The notes: generated by a model not told the origin, from the letters alone. Shown: positions 17,614 through 27,762, counted from the first letter of the stretch. The stretch: 64,000 bases of DNA from JAZNQN01 sp045590195 (GCA_045590195.1 JAZNQN010000065.1:66651-130650); one strand, 5' to 3'. Numbers and translations are program-made.

Positions 17614-20346
17614 ATGAATATATTCAAAAAGTTTTTTGGAGATTACAGTTCAAGAGAGATTAAAAGAATTAATCCTATTCTCCAAAAAGTATTGTCTTTA
17701 GAAGATGAATACCGCGCTTTAAACGACAGTCAACTGCGCGGAAAGACAACAGAATTTAAAGAAAGGCTTTCAAAAGGCGAAACTCTTGACGATATTTTGC
17801 CTGAAGCTTTTGCAACTGTGAGAGAAGCGGCAGACAGGGTGCTTGGAATGCGCCATTTCCCTGTTCAGATTATAGGTGGCGTTGTGCTCCATCAGGGAAG
17901 AATTGCTGAAATGAAAACAGGTGAAGGTAAAACACTTGTTGCTACTTTGCCTGCATATCTCAATGCACTTGGCGGCGAAGGGGTTCATATTGTTACTGTT
18001 AACGATTATCTTGCCCGCCGTGACAGCGAATGGATGGGCAAGGTTTACAGATTTTTAGGTCTTACAGTAGGGCTTATTGTAAACGGCCTTGAGCCTGAGG
18101 AAAGAAAAGCAGCTTATGCTGCTGACATAACATATGGAACTAACAACGAGATGGGCTTTGACTATCTTCGTGACAATATGGTTATTTACAAAGAACAAAT
18201 GGTTCAGCGCGGGCATAATTTCGCCGTAGTTGACGAAGTCGACTCTATTTTAATAGATGAAGCAAGAACGCCGCTTATTATCAGCGGTATGGGGGATAAG
18301 TCGACAGAGCTTTACGAAGTGGTAAACAGATTTGTAAAAGGACTTAAACGCCACAAAATTGTAGAGCTCAATACAAAAGAACATCACGATGATATTGATG
18401 CAGACTATATTGTTGATGAAAAAGCAAAATCGGTTACACTTACCGCTTCGGGAACAAAAAAAGCAGAGCAGGCATTTAACATTGAAAATCTTGCCGACCC
18501 TGAAAATATGACATTATCTCATCATATAAACCAGGCTATAAGAGCTTACGGTGTTATGGAAAAAGACAGAGATTATGTTGTAAAAGATGGCCAGGTGCTG
18601 ATTGTTGATGAATTTACCGGTCGAATTATGGTTGGAAGAAGATACAGCGATGGACTTCATCAGGCAATTGAAGCCAAAGAAGGAGTTAAAGTTGAAAGGG
18701 AAAATAAAACTCTTGCAACCATTACTTTCCAGAATTATTTCCGCCTTTACAAAAAACTTTCCGGTATGACCGGTACGGCGAAAACCGAGGAAAGCGAATT
18801 TCAAACAATTTACAGCCTTGACGTTGTTGAAATTCCTACAAATAAAACCTTGCTCAGACAGGATTTGCCTGACAGAGTTTATAAAAACGAGGCTGCAAAG
18901 CTTCGTGCAGTTGTTGCTGAAATAGAAGAAAGACATAAAACAGGTCAGCCTGTGCTTGTGGGTACTGTTACAATTGAAAAATCGGAACTTTTAAGTTCTC
19001 TTCTCAAAAAATGCGGAATTAAGCACGAAGTACTCAATGCAAAAAACCATGACAAAGAAGCACAGATTGTTGCACAGGCGGGTAAAAAGGGTGCTGTTAC
19101 AATTGCGACAAATATGGCCGGCAGAGGTACCGATATTGTTCTTGGCGGTAATGCTGAATATATGGCTAAAAATGAAATGGAACGCCTTGGGTACAGCAGC
19201 GAACTTATTGCAGAAGCAACAAGCTTTGCGGAAACAGATAACGCGGATATTCTTGAAGCGAGAGAAAAATATTCGGAGCTTTATAACAAACATAAGGTTG
19301 ATGTTGATAAAGAGCACGAAGAGGTTATAAAGGCCGGCGGACTTTGCATTATCGGTACTGAAAGACACGAATCAAGACGAATTGATAATCAGCTTCGCGG
19401 TCGTGCCGGAAGACAGGGCGACCCTGGACTTTCAGTGTTTTATATTTCACTTCAGGATGATTTGATGCGTCTTTTTGGTTCTGAAAGACTTGAATCGGTT
19501 GTAAACGCACTCGGACTCCAGGAAGATGATGTTATTGAGCATAATATGCTTTCGAAAGCAATTGAAAATGCGCAGAAAAAAGTTGAAGGAATGCATTTTC
19601 AGTCGAGAAAATATGTTCTTCAGTATGACGATGTTATGAATCAGCAGCGCGGCATTATATATAGCCAGCGACAGAAGGTTTTAAACGGCGAAGACATTAA
19701 AGATGTAATAATCAAAATGATTGATAACATTGTAGAAGATGCGGTAGCACGTTTTACTGCAAATAGTGAATATCCTGAAGAGTGGAGCACGGCATCGCTT
19801 CTGGAATACTATAATAATGAGTTTGCAATGCCTCAGCCACTTGATATTTCTGCCGATGAAATACTTGATTTTACAAAAGAAAAGCTCACTGCATTTCTTG
19901 CAGAAAAAGCAAAACAGCGTTACGAAGACAAGGAAAAAGAATGTTCAAGCGCTGTAATGCGTGAAATAGAAAGAGTTATTCTTTTGAGAGCTGTTGACAG
20001 CAAATGGATGAATCACATCGACGAGATGGAACAGCTTAAACACGGAATAGGCCTCAGGGCATATGGCCAACACGACCCTGTTTCTGAGTATAAATTTGCC
20101 GGTTTCGATATGTTTGAGGAAATGATAGCATCCATAAGAGAAGATGCAGTAAAATATATTCTTCTTACAAATGTTGAACAGAAAATAGAACGCGAACAAG
20201 TTGCCACACCAATAACTGCAACTCATGGCGATGGCAGCGAAAGTAAAAAACCGGCGAGAAGAACCGGTGAAAAAGTGGGCAGAAATGAACCATGCCCTTG
20301 CGGCAGCGGCAAAAAATATAAACACTGCTGCGGAATTAACGAGTAA
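17614..20346 (+). CDS. secA: Preprotein translocase ATPase SecA
   Basis: Motor of Sec-dependent protein export at the cytoplasmic membrane. The 910 residues include NBD1 with Walker [12 protein letters not shown] (near residue 105) and [18 protein letters not shown], the preprotein cross-linking domain, NBD2 with [10 protein letters not shown] and [11 protein letters not shown], the helical scaffold, and a C-terminal zinc motif [13 protein letters not shown] that binds SecB or ribosomes in other bacteria. It sits 12 bases before prfB, a common Firmicutes arrangement. Confidence 0.98.
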   Translation: MNIFKKFFGDYSSREIKRINPILQKVLSLEDEYRALNDSQLRGKTTEFKERLSKGETLDDILPEAFATVREAADRVLGMRHFPVQIIGGVVLHQGRIAEMKTGEGKTLVATLPAYLNALGGEGVHIVTVNDYLARRDSEWMGKVYRFLGLTVGLIVNGLEPEERKAAYAADITYGTNNEMGFDYLRDNMVIYKEQMVQRGHNFAVVDEVDSILIDEARTPLIISGMGDKSTELYEVVNRFVKGLKRHKIVELNTKEHHDDIDADYIVDEKAKSVTLTASGTKKAEQAFNIENLADPENMTLSHHINQAIRAYGVMEKDRDYVVKDGQVLIVDEFTGRIMVGRRYSDGLHQAIEAKEGVKVERENKTLATITFQNYFRLYKKLSGMTGTAKTEESEFQTIYSLDVVEIPTNKTLLRQDLPDRVYKNEAAKLRAVVAEIEERHKTGQPVLVGTVTIEKSELLSSLLKKCGIKHEVLNAKNHDKEAQIVAQAGKKGAVTIATNMAGRGTDIVLGGNAEYMAKNEMERLGYSSELIAEATSFAETDNADILEAREKYSELYNKHKVDVDKEHEEVIKAGGLCIIGTERHESRRIDNQLRGRAGRQGDPGLSVFYISLQDDLMRLFGSERLESVVNALGLQEDDVIEHNMLSKAIENAQKKVEGMHFQSRKYVLQYDDVMNQQRGIIYSQRQKVLNGEDIKDVIIKMIDNIVEDAVARFTANSEYPEEWSTASLLEYYNNEFAMPQPLDISADEILDFTKEKLTAFLAEKAKQRYEDKEKECSSAVMREIERVILLRAVDSKWMNHIDEMEQLKHGIGLRAYGQHDPVSEYKFAGFDMFEEMIASIREDAVKYILLTNVEQKIEREQVATPITATHGDGSESKKPARRTGEKVGRNEPCPCGSGKKYKHCCGINE

Positions 20347-20358
20347 AGGATTGATTTT

Positions 20359-21480
20359 GTGCTTGAATTTGAGCAGTATAAGCAAAGCCTTTCAGCAATG
20401 GAAGGCGACATTGAAGAGCTTTATAAAGCCCTTGGTATAAGTGGGGAGAAAGAAAAACTCGAAGCACTTGAAAAACAGAGTATGGAACCTGATTTTTACA
20501 GCGATATAGAAGCCTCACAGAAAGTTTTGCAACAGATAAAACAATGTAAGGTTGCAATTGAAGGGTATGAAACCCTTAAAGGAAAATGGGAAGATACATT
20601 AACTCTTATCGAGCTTGCTATGGAAGAAGATGACGATAGCGTTTTCGATGAAGTAAAATCGGGTTACGATTCTTTTTGTAAAGAGCTTGAAAACATTAAG
20701 CTTTCGGCACTTCTTTCCGGCCCTTATGACAGAAGTAACTGTATTATTTCTGTTCATGCCGGCGCAGGCGGAACTGAAGCACAGGACTGGGCATCAATGC
20801 TTCTTCGTATGTATCAGCGTTTTGCGGAACGTCGCGGGTATAAATTAACTACACTCGATTTTCTCGATGGCGATGAAGCAGGCGTTAAAAGTGCTACTAT
20901 TTTAATAGAAGGAACTAATGCATACGGATACCTTAAATGCGAAAAAGGCGTTCATCGCCTTGTGCGAATTTCGCCGTTTGACGCATCAAGTCGCCGACAT
21001 ACGTCTTTTGCATCTATCGATGTTATGCCCGACCTTGATGAAAGCATTGATATAAAAATCAATCCCGAAGACCTTAAGGTTGATACCTATCGTGCCAGTG
21101 GTGCCGGCGGTCAGCACGTAAATAAAACTGAATCGGCCATAAGAATTACACATATTCCTACCGGGGTTGTGGTTTCGTGTCAGAATGAGCGTTCGCAGCA
21201 TAAAAACCGTGATTTTGCTATGAAAATGCTCAAAGCAAAGCTTGTTGAAATAGCAGAACGCGAGCAGAAAGAAAGAATAGAAGACATTAAAGGCGAACAG
21301 AAAGAAATTGGATGGGGCAGCCAGATAAGATCTTATGTTTTTCATCCCTACAGTATGGTTAAAGACCACAGAACTTCGTACGAAGTTGGTAACACAACTG
21401 CTGTTATGGATGGCGACCTTGATGGATTTATAAACGAATATTTAAAAGCGGCAAACCTTGGAGAACTTAATTTAAAATAG
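20359..21480 (+). CDS. prfB: Peptide chain release factor 2, without programmed frameshift
   Basis: Terminates translation at UGA and UAA. The 373 residues carry the catalytic GGQ in GAGGQHVNKTES (near residue 250). The reading frame is continuous from a GTG at 20359 (RBS AAAGGA). The usual autoregulatory CTT-TGA-C frameshift site near codon 25 is absent; codons there read CTT-GGT-ATA. The N-terminal helical domain is otherwise full length. It lies 12 bases after secA. Confidence 0.95.
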   Translation: MLEFEQYKQSLSAMEGDIEELYKALGISGEKEKLEALEKQSMEPDFYSDIEASQKVLQQIKQCKVAIEGYETLKGKWEDTLTLIELAMEEDDDSVFDEVKSGYDSFCKELENIKLSALLSGPYDRSNCIISVHAGAGGTEAQDWASMLLRMYQRFAERRGYKLTTLDFLDGDEAGVKSATILIEGTNAYGYLKCEKGVHRLVRISPFDASSRRHTSFASIDVMPDLDESIDIKINPEDLKVDTYRASGAGGQHVNKTESAIRITHIPTGVVVSCQNERSQHKNRDFAMKMLKAKLVEIAEREQKERIEDIKGEQKEIGWGSQIRSYVFHPYSMVKDHRTSYEVGNTTAVMDGDLDGFINEYLKAANLGELNLK

Positions 21481-21516
21481 GTGTTCTTACCTATTAAATA
21501 TAAAGGAGATGGTAAT

Positions 21517-22140
21517 GTGTTGAAAAAAGTATTATGTATTGCTATGGCAATGGCGCTCTGTCTTGGTGTAACAGCTTTTGCCGGAGGGGAGCCTTCGGAT
21601 TGGGCAAAGGGAGAAATAAAAAGTGAATACACACAGATGTTTGCCAATATGGGAATTGCACTTGATTATCAGCGCCCTATAACAAGAGCTGAATTTGCAA
21701 TGCTCGCGTTCGATGTTTATGGTGACATAAACGGTGGATACCCTAAAATAGAAGTAAAAAAAGTATTTCAGGATATCGGGGCAGAAAAGGTTGATACAAT
21801 AATTCCTATGGTGGCGGCACTTGGAATAGTAAATGGTGTTTCAGAAACAGAGTTTAATCCTAAAGCACCTATTACAAGAGAACAGATTTGCACAATGCTT
21901 GCAAGAATTTCTTCAAAGCTTGATGCATCATATGCCGATAAACTTGCCTTGGCAAATGCGGCCAATGTTTTGGGCGGCTATGTTGATAGTTGGTGCGTTT
22001 CCGACTGGGCAAAAGATTCGGTAAGCTACTGCGTATATACAAATACTATGAAAGGTGTTTCGGCAAACGAACTTGCACCATATGCAAATGTTTCTGTTGA
22101 ACAGGCAATGATTCTTTGTGGCAGAATGACAAGTAAGTAG
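21517..22140 (+). CDS. SLH domain protein (short)
   Basis: Exported protein of about 207 residues made of a signal peptide (LKKVLCIAMAMALCLG...) and S-layer homology repeats. At least two are visible: residues about 28-75 (SDWAKGEIK, PITRAEFAMLA) and 85-140 (PITREQICTMLARI), with a partial third after SDWAKDSVSY. SLH domains tether proteins to pyruvylated wall polymers. The start is GTG 21517 (or TTG 21520), because AAAGGAG lies 8-11 bases upstream; the longer frame to 21481 runs through the RBS. It precedes the main S-layer gene and may cap or accompany it. Confidence 0.85.
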   Translation: MLKKVLCIAMAMALCLGVTAFAGGEPSDWAKGEIKSEYTQMFANMGIALDYQRPITRAEFAMLAFDVYGDINGGYPKIEVKKVFQDIGAEKVDTIIPMVAALGIVNGVSETEFNPKAPITREQICTMLARISSKLDASYADKLALANAANVLGGYVDSWCVSDWAKDSVSYCVYTNTMKGVSANELAPYANVSVEQAMILCGRMTSK

Positions 22141-22235
22141 CATATAATAATGAAGAAACTCATTAAAAAAACAAAACAAACAAAAAAATAAGTCAAATTT
22201 TGGAATAAAATTAGCAAAAAATTTGTCGCAAACCA

Positions 22236-22264
22236 TTGACAAATTTAAAACTTTAGGGTAAACT
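22236..22264 (+). promoter_or_regulatory. Upstream promoter of the S-layer gene
   Basis: TTGACA (22236-22241), a 17-base spacer and TAAACT (22259-22264). The -35 is perfect and the -10 weak. It lies 113 bases upstream of a second, stronger promoter, giving a tandem arrangement as seen for S-layer genes elsewhere. Confidence 0.5.
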
Positions 22265-22348
22265 GTAATATGGTTATAGTGAAATAAGTCCCTTTATGGC
22301 ACTACTGTGAAAGCAATTTTACAGTTTTGTTACAACTGCCAAAAGTTC

Positions 22349-22377
22349 TTGACGGACGAAAAAAGCGGTGTTATAAT
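22349..22377 (+). promoter_or_regulatory. Main promoter of the S-layer gene
   Basis: TTGACG (22349-22354), 17 bases, TATAAT (22372-22377). This is a near-consensus sigma-A promoter. Transcription would start near 22384, leaving a leader of about 110 bases. Confidence 0.8.
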
Positions 22378-22424
22378 CAAGTCATAAGAGGGATAGATTA
22401 CTATTTCCTCAGCACGGTCGCATA

Positions 22425-22464
22425 TGAAAGAGATGCGGCAGGTGCAAATACCACATCTCTTTCA
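22425..22464 (+). promoter_or_regulatory. Stem-loop in the S-layer mRNA leader
   Basis: TGAAAGAGATG (22425-22435) pairs with CATCTCTTTCA (22454-22464) over 11 perfect base pairs, with an inner GGT/ACC helix. No T-run follows, so it is not a terminator. Its position just inside the leader, with the RBS some 15 bases further on, suggests an mRNA-stabilising 5' structure, as known for other S-layer transcripts. The function is inferred. Confidence 0.6.
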
Positions 22465-22495
22465 CAATAAATATTTTAAGGAGGATTTGAGAATT

Positions 22496-25400
22496 ATGAA
22501 AAATCTCAAAAAAGTTCTGGCATTTGTAGTTGTATTTGCAATGATGCTTACATGTTCAGTATCAGCTGCTACATTCCCTGATGTTGCTGAAGATGCAGCA
22601 TATGCAGAAGCTGCTACAGTATTGTCATCACTCGAACTTATGATTGGTGACGACATGGGTAACTTCAACCCAGAGAAAATTTTGACAAGAGCTGAAGCTA
22701 CAGCACTTATCATGCGTGCAAAAGGTCTTGAAAGTGCAGCAGCAGGTGCTGCAGGCGCTACACAGTTTAACGACGTTCCAGCTACTCACTGGGCATCAGG
22801 TTACATTAACCTCGCTGCACAGAGCAACGTTGTAAACGGTTATGGCGATGGCAACTTCGGTCCTGAAGATGAAGTTAAATACGAACAGTTTGTAAAAATG
22901 GTTGTAGCAGCACTTGACTACGAACCAAAAGCAAACTTGTACGGTGGATATCCATCAGGTTACCTCATCATTGCTTCACAGAAAGATATCACAAAGAGCG
23001 TTCCTGGCACAGCTGGCCAGCCTGTTCCAAGAAGAACAGTTGCTCAGATTCTTTTCAACGCACTTGATGTTGGAATGATGGAACTCACACTTGATAACAA
23101 AGGTACAGTAACATACACAGATGGTTACGATACACTTCTTAAAACTTACCTTTATATCAACCAGTACGAAGGTGTTCTTGAAAACGTTGTTTACACAACA
23201 GATTCAAATGGCGACATCAACGTAACAGTTGGTGGTAACTGGAAGGGCGTTTCCGCTGGTGTTTATGGTCAGTCCGGTAATGTAAGCGTTGCTCAGGCTG
23301 ATACAAACGCTGAAACACTTCGTGGTTACACAGTAGCAGCTTACGTTGCAACTGATGCTATCACAGGTAAACCTTACCTCAAAGCTATTGCTCCTAAAAC
23401 AGGTAAAAACGATGTTGTTGTAGTTGACTACACACAGCTCGACGCTGCTAAAATTGATGACAATGGTACAGCTAACGATGCAACTGACGACACAATCCTT
23501 GCTGCAAAATACTTTGCAGATCCTTCAGATTACACATCAGTTGAACTTCCTTTAGCTCCTAACTACAAGAAAGTTTACAACAACAGTGCTGCTGATGGTT
23601 ATGGTGCAACTATCGTTGATGACTTTATGGTTCAGGCTAATGGTCAGGAAGTTGTTGGTAAAGCTACATTCATCAACAACGATATGGATGATTCTTACGA
23701 CTATGTATTCGTTTCAAGCTATGGTTTGAACGATGTAGTTGATGCAATCGACGCTGTTAACGGCACAATCGCTGGTAAACAGCAGGAACTCGTTGATATC
23801 GCTGAGAAAAACAGCATCTGGACATTCATCAAAGGTGAAGAAGTTGTTGATTTCGAAGATATCGCAGTAGGTAACGTTCTTTCTATTCAGGAAGGTAAAC
23901 TTGGCACATACACAATTAACACAGTATACGTAAGCGATACAGTAATTGAAGGTGCTGCTACTGAAAAGAGAGTAACAGGTACTGGCCAGGCTGCAAAAAC
24001 TTGGTACACAATCGGTACTGAAGAATACCACGACCTCAACGGTGTTGTACACGTTGGTGACGAAGGTAAATTCTACCTCAATGTAGATAACAAAATCATC
24101 TACGCTGAAGCAATTCGCGCAGGTGCTGACAACTACGCTGTACTCCTCGATGCTGCTATCAACACACAGGGTATCGGAAGTGGTGCTGTAGAAGTTAAAT
24201 TCCTCACAATCGATGGCGAATGGAAAGTTGCTCAGGTTGCTGACAGAGTAGCAGTTAAATTCGGTGCTGCTAACGCTCAGAACTATGATTCAGCTGAAGT
24301 TGCTAACGATGCAACAGTAGATCTTGGTATCTACACAATTTATGATGATGGTACAGATGCTGACGTTGATGGTGACGGTAATGTTGATGAAGTTAAAGAC
24401 ATCAAAGTAACTGCCGCTAACGATGCAGTATTCCAGTACGAACTTAACAGCGCTGGCAAAATCAGCAAGATCTATATGCCTGCTGGCAGCCAGAACGATG
24501 ATGAGTTCTCAAAAGATGCTACAAACAACCAGGCTATCTACAAAGCAAGCACAGATAAACTCGGTAGCGTATACCTTGGTGAAAACACTAAAGTATTCCA
24601 CATCGACGGAAACTATGGTTCAAACAAAGAAGAAAGAATTTCTATCGCTTCAAAAGCAATATTCAGTGATGAAGAAGCTTATGATGTAGATTACTACGAT
24701 TTCGACCTCGAAGGTTACCCAACAGTTCTCGTTGTTCGTAACGCTAACCCAGGTATCGATATCGCTACACATCCATTAGTACTCACAAGAGTTGTTGATG
24801 CAACAAACGAAGCTGGTTACAGCATTAAGAAATACTATGGTCTCCAGGCTGGTCAGGAAGTTCAGGTTGATAGCATCGAAACAGGTGTTCCAACTGTAAC
24901 ATGTAAATTCCTCCCAGGCAGAGCAGGTGTTTTCACAGACGATGGTAATGCGGATAATGATTATGTAATCAACTACACATTAGCTGCTGGTGACGTTGTT
25001 CTCTTCGCACTCGACGCTAAAGGTTGTGTAAAATCATTTGAACTTCTTATGTCCGCTGCAGATGCTCGCACAACTGCAACAAATGCTGACCTTTCAGCAA
25101 CTGTTTCAGCTGCTGATATCGCTGGCACATTCGCAGTTGACGCTTCTGTAATCAACCCAAATACACAGGTTACAAAAGCTGCTAAGAACACATTCGGTTA
25201 TGCTTCAAAAACACTTACAAATGGCCGTGTAATCCTCAACTATGTTGATAACAACACAGTTAAATTCAACACAGAAATCCTCAGAGGACAGGATCTCTAC
25301 TTCTACAATGTAAACCTCAACAGAGCTAACAATGTAGCAGTAAGCACAGCTTCACTCGGTGCTATTGAAACAAGCAACAAAGCTGACAAAGCTGGTTCAT

Positions 25401-25540
25401 GGGTATTCGTTCGTGAATACGACGGTGCTCCTGTATGCGTAGTTGTTTACACATACAACAACACAGTTGCAGTTGATGTTGAAACAGATTCAAACAATGC
25501 AGACTTTGGCGCACTCAACGGTGCTGTTGAAGCTCAGTAA
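22496..25540 (+). CDS. S-layer protein with N-terminal SLH domains
   Basis: Major surface protein of 1014 residues. Signal peptide residues 1-24 (ends CSVSA). SLH repeats span about 25-200 (FPDVAEDAAYAEAATVLSSL, FNPEKILTRAEATALIMRA, ATHWASGYINLAAQ, GNFGPEDEVKYEQFVKMVVA). The remaining 800 residues are Asn/Asp/Val/Thr-rich beta-type sequence with DGDGNVDEV, a possible calcium loop. Codon use differs sharply from neighbours: AAC, TAC, GAC, ATC and CTC dominate, the mark of very high expression. The start is ATG 22496, behind AAGGAGG; an in-frame ATG at 22424 lies in the leader hairpin and would destroy the signal peptide. Confidence 0.93.
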   Translation: MKNLKKVLAFVVVFAMMLTCSVSAATFPDVAEDAAYAEAATVLSSLELMIGDDMGNFNPEKILTRAEATALIMRAKGLESAAAGAAGATQFNDVPATHWASGYINLAAQSNVVNGYGDGNFGPEDEVKYEQFVKMVVAALDYEPKANLYGGYPSGYLIIASQKDITKSVPGTAGQPVPRRTVAQILFNALDVGMMELTLDNKGTVTYTDGYDTLLKTYLYINQYEGVLENVVYTTDSNGDINVTVGGNWKGVSAGVYGQSGNVSVAQADTNAETLRGYTVAAYVATDAITGKPYLKAIAPKTGKNDVVVVDYTQLDAAKIDDNGTANDATDDTILAAKYFADPSDYTSVELPLAPNYKKVYNNSAADGYGATIVDDFMVQANGQEVVGKATFINNDMDDSYDYVFVSSYGLNDVVDAIDAVNGTIAGKQQELVDIAEKNSIWTFIKGEEVVDFEDIAVGNVLSIQEGKLGTYTINTVYVSDTVIEGAATEKRVTGTGQAAKTWYTIGTEEYHDLNGVVHVGDEGKFYLNVDNKIIYAEAIRAGADNYAVLLDAAINTQGIGSGAVEVKFLTIDGEWKVAQVADRVAVKFGAANAQNYDSAEVANDATVDLGIYTIYDDGTDADVDGDGNVDEVKDIKVTAANDAVFQYELNSAGKISKIYMPAGSQNDDEFSKDATNNQAIYKASTDKLGSVYLGENTKVFHIDGNYGSNKEERISIASKAIFSDEEAYDVDYYDFDLEGYPTVLVVRNANPGIDIATHPLVLTRVVDATNEAGYSIKKYYGLQAGQEVQVDSIETGVPTVTCKFLPGRAGVFTDDGNADNDYVINYTLAAGDVVLFALDAKGCVKSFELLMSAADARTTATNADLSATVSAADIAGTFAVDASVINPNTQVTKAAKNTFGYASKTLTNGRVILNYVDNNTVKFNTEILRGQDLYFYNVNLNRANNVAVSTASLGAIETSNKADKAGSWVFVREYDGAPVCVVVYTYNNTVAVDVETDSNNADFGALNGAVEAQ

Positions 25541-25576
25541 TTGAAACTGGCAACAATTTGCTAACTTAATAATTAA

Positions 25577-25606
25577 GAGTCGATGCTTAGGCATCGGCTC
25601 TTTTTT
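25577..25606 (+). terminator. Terminator of the S-layer gene
   Basis: GAGTCGATGC (25577-25586), loop TTAG, GCATCGGCTC (25591-25600), then TTTTTT. Ten pairs including one G-U. A classical intrinsic terminator 36 bases past the stop. Confidence 0.93.
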
Positions 25607-25703
25607 GCTTAATATATTTATTTGAAAAGCTAAAGTACTTAATTGAGTTTGTGTTTTAAAAGCAGAATTAGCGCAGGCTTTAAAGGTGTATTTTATAATT
25701 TTA

Positions 25704-26399
25704 TTACGCAGTAAAACTTTTTTTAATCTGCTGCAAAAGCTTTTTCTCTATTCTTGAAACCTGCACCTGGCTTATTCCAAGCAGGTTGGCTGTGTCTTTT
25801 TGAGTTTTGTCTTTAAAATATCTGTAAAAAATGATTTTTCTGTCGCGGGTTGGAAGAGCATTAAGACAATTTTTGATTGTCAGTGAGTTAATTGTTCTTT
25901 CGTTTTCATCGATATTGCTACTAATAGTTTCAATGGCAGATTTACCTTCAAAAATTTCGCAATCAATTGAACTAATATCTTTTGTAGCATCAAGTGATGT
26001 TGTAATTTCTTCAGTAGTAAGTCCTGTGATTTCTGCCAGTTCTGATATAGTAGGCTCGCGTGAATGTTTTGAAATAAATTCGCCGGTTTGTAAATTTATC
26101 TTTGCCGCATTTTCTTTTAACTGCCGGCTGATTTTTATAATTCCGTCATCGCGTAAATAACGCTTAATTTCCCCTATAATAAGAGAAGATGCGTATGTTG
26201 AGAATTGATATCCCAGAGAAGGATTAAAGCGTCTGGCGGCGTTTAAAAGGCCAATGCAACCAATTTGAAACAAGTCATCGTAGTCTACCCCTCTGTCCTT
26301 ATATCGCTTGATTAAACTATGTACCAGTGGCATATTTTCTTTCACAATTTCTTCGTCTGTTTCGTGGCTGCTGAAATATGTTTTATTTTCCGCTGTCAT
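25704..26399 (-). CDS. sigF: Forespore sigma factor SigF
   Basis: RNA polymerase sigma factor for early forespore genes, identified by position as the last gene of spoIIAA-spoIIAB-sigF and by sequence. Length is 231 residues. Region 2 has DYDDLFQIGCIGLLNAARRF and YQFSTYASSLIIGEIKRYLR, region 3 follows, and region 4 ends with the HTH DTANLLGISQVQVSRIEKK. It starts 1 base after the spoIIAB stop. SpoIIAB binding should hold it inactive until SpoIIAA is dephosphorylated. Confidence 0.93.
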   Translation of the reverse strand: MTAENKTYFSSHETDEEIVKENMPLVHSLIKRYKDRGVDYDDLFQIGCIGLLNAARRFNPSLGYQFSTYASSLIIGEIKRYLRDDGIIKISRQLKENAAKINLQTGEFISKHSREPTISELAEITGLTTEEITTSLDATKDISSIDCEIFEGKSAIETISSNIDENERTINSLTIKNCLNALPTRDRKIIFYRYFKDKTQKDTANLLGISQVQVSRIEKKLLQQIKKSFTA

Positions 26400-26400
26400 T

Positions 26401-26817
26401 TTAAATAATCCTCTTTGTCATTGTAACCGATGTTCCTTTGCCGGGAGCTGATTTAACATCCAGAGTATCCATAAAATTTTCCATTACAGTAAATCCCATA
26501 CCACTTCTCTCTAAATCCGGTTTCGATGTAAAAAGCGGCGTCATTGCCTCTTTAATATCTTTAATTCCTTTTCCTTTGTCACATATCCTTATGGTTAAAA
26601 CATCGTTATTTATTGATAACGACATACATATTATTCCCTTTTTGCCCTCATAGCCATGGATAATTGAATTTGTAACTGCTTCGCTTACGGATGTTTTTAT
26701 ATCTGATATAGTTTCAATTGTGGGATCGAGATATGCTACAAATGCTGCGGCAGAAATTCTGGCAAAGCTCTCGTTTGTGCTTTTTGCGGAAAAACGAAGT
26801 GTAACGCTGTTTCTCAT
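26401..26817 (-). CDS. spoIIAB: Anti-sigma F factor SpoIIAB
   Basis: Serine kinase and anti-sigma factor of the GHKL fold, 138 residues. It binds SigF and phosphorylates SpoIIAA. The N-box EAVTNSIIHGYEG (near residue 48), G1 box DKGKGIKD and G2 box RSGMGFTVMENFMD are intact. Its start overlaps spoIIAA by 4 bases. Confidence 0.95.
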   Translation of the reverse strand: MRNSVTLRFSAKSTNESFARISAAAFVAYLDPTIETISDIKTSVSEAVTNSIIHGYEGKKGIICMSLSINNDVLTIRICDKGKGIKDIKEAMTPLFTSKPDLERSGMGFTVMENFMDTLDVKSAPGKGTSVTMTKRII

Positions 26818-27152
26818 ATTGCACCTCCCAATGCTTCGTCTAATGTTTTGTATATGGGAATTATTTTGTGTATTCCCGATAAAATAATTAGCCTGCGTGA
26901 AGATGGGGTAGGCTGGGCTATTATAGTTTGTCCACCAATTGCAGAAACTGCCTTGTATCTGCCTATAAGTATACCAAGGCCGGAACTGTCCATAAATTTC
27001 AGTTTGCTTAAATTAAATACTAAGTTTTTCGCTTTTGTAGAAATAAATTTACTGTCAATTTCTTCTCTTACTGTTACTGCATTGTGATGGTCAAGATCGC
27101 CATCAAGTGTAACCACCAAAGTGGCACCCGATTTTTTAAATCGTAATTGCAT
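26814..27152 (-). CDS. spoIIAA: Anti-sigma F factor antagonist SpoIIAA
   Basis: STAS-domain protein of 112 residues that frees SigF from SpoIIAB. The phosphorylated serine is in LKFMDSSGLGILIGRY (near residue 57), the standard site. The start is the ATG at 27152, with GGAG 8-11 bases upstream; a longer reading from 27209 lacks an RBS and adds a non-family leader. First gene of the spoIIA operon. Confidence 0.94.
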   Translation of the reverse strand: MQLRFKKSGATLVVTLDGDLDHHNAVTVREEIDSKFISTKAKNLVFNLSKLKFMDSSGLGILIGRYKAVSAIGGQTIIAQPTPSSRRLIILSGIHKIIPIYKTLDEALGGAI

Positions 27153-27200
27153 ATAAATTCTCCTTTCATGCATAAATATTCCAATTTCTCTGCATATACC

Positions 27201-27230
27201 TATTTCCATATTTTGTAAAAAAATCCTTTG
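27201..27230 (-). promoter_or_regulatory. Possible sigma-H promoter of spoIIA
   Basis: On the minus strand, CAAAGGATTT (27221-27230) resembles the sigma-H -35 element (AGGAWWT). GGAAATA (27201-27207) lies 13 bases on and imperfectly resembles the -10 GAAT. The position, about 50 bases before the spoIIAA start, is what spoIIA in Bacillus leads one to expect. The -10 match is poor. Confidence 0.35.
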
Positions 27231-27396
27231 TAAAAAAATCAGAACCTTTGTCGAATAAAATTATCAGGTAAAAAATATGTAAAAATCCCGTAAAAATGCA
27301 GTTTTTAAGCCGCTTTAAAATTTTTTAAAAAAGCAATCGAATTATGTAAACTAATCGACTTATTTAAGTTTAGTTATAAAATATTATCACACAAAT

Positions 27397-27492
27397 TTAT
27401 CCACAAAAAAAGTGCGATATTTTCAGTTATACACTAAGTTATCCACATTATCCACATACTTTTTAGGTGCATTTTGGCGAATATGTGGATAA
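27397..27492. other. DnaA-box cluster
   Basis: Four perfect TTATCCACA boxes lie within 96 bases: 27397-27405, 27439-27447 and 27448-27456 on the plus strand, and 27484-27492 on the minus strand. A weaker TTATACACT is at 27427-27435. The two middle boxes are directly abutting. They sit in a very AT-rich, gene-free gap of about 550 bases between spoIIAA and pgsA, with nothing else recognisable except the promoters at its edges. It could be a replication origin or a DnaA titration or control site; dnaA and dnaN are not nearby. Confidence 0.75.
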
Positions 27493-27694
27493 CTTAAAAA
27501 CCGATAAAAACGGCGAAAAACGCGGTTTACAAAATTAAGTTATGTAGCCGGAATTTTGGTAATTTTTTGAAACATAGTTGTGTAATTGATTTTATAATTG
27601 TTTAAAAAATATTCACACATTTTATGCTACTTTTGTGTTATTATGTATAAGTAAGGGGTTTTTGCTATAAATGCGCTGTTTTTTAAGTTTCTTC

Positions 27695-27723
27695 TTGCAA
27701 AATTATAATAATTGTAATATAAT
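27695..27723 (+). promoter_or_regulatory. Promoter of pgsA
   Basis: TTGCAA (27695-27700), 17-base spacer, TATAAT (27718-27723), 40 bases before the pgsA start. Confidence 0.65.
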
Positions 27724-27762
27724 ATTCTAATATAGTACATAAGAAATTGGAGTGAGAGTAAA

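Noticed and set aside
27397..27492. Firm call of oriC
   Set aside because: DnaA boxes are clear but origin genes are missing and the strand pattern of large genes does not diverge here, so only a box cluster is annotated.
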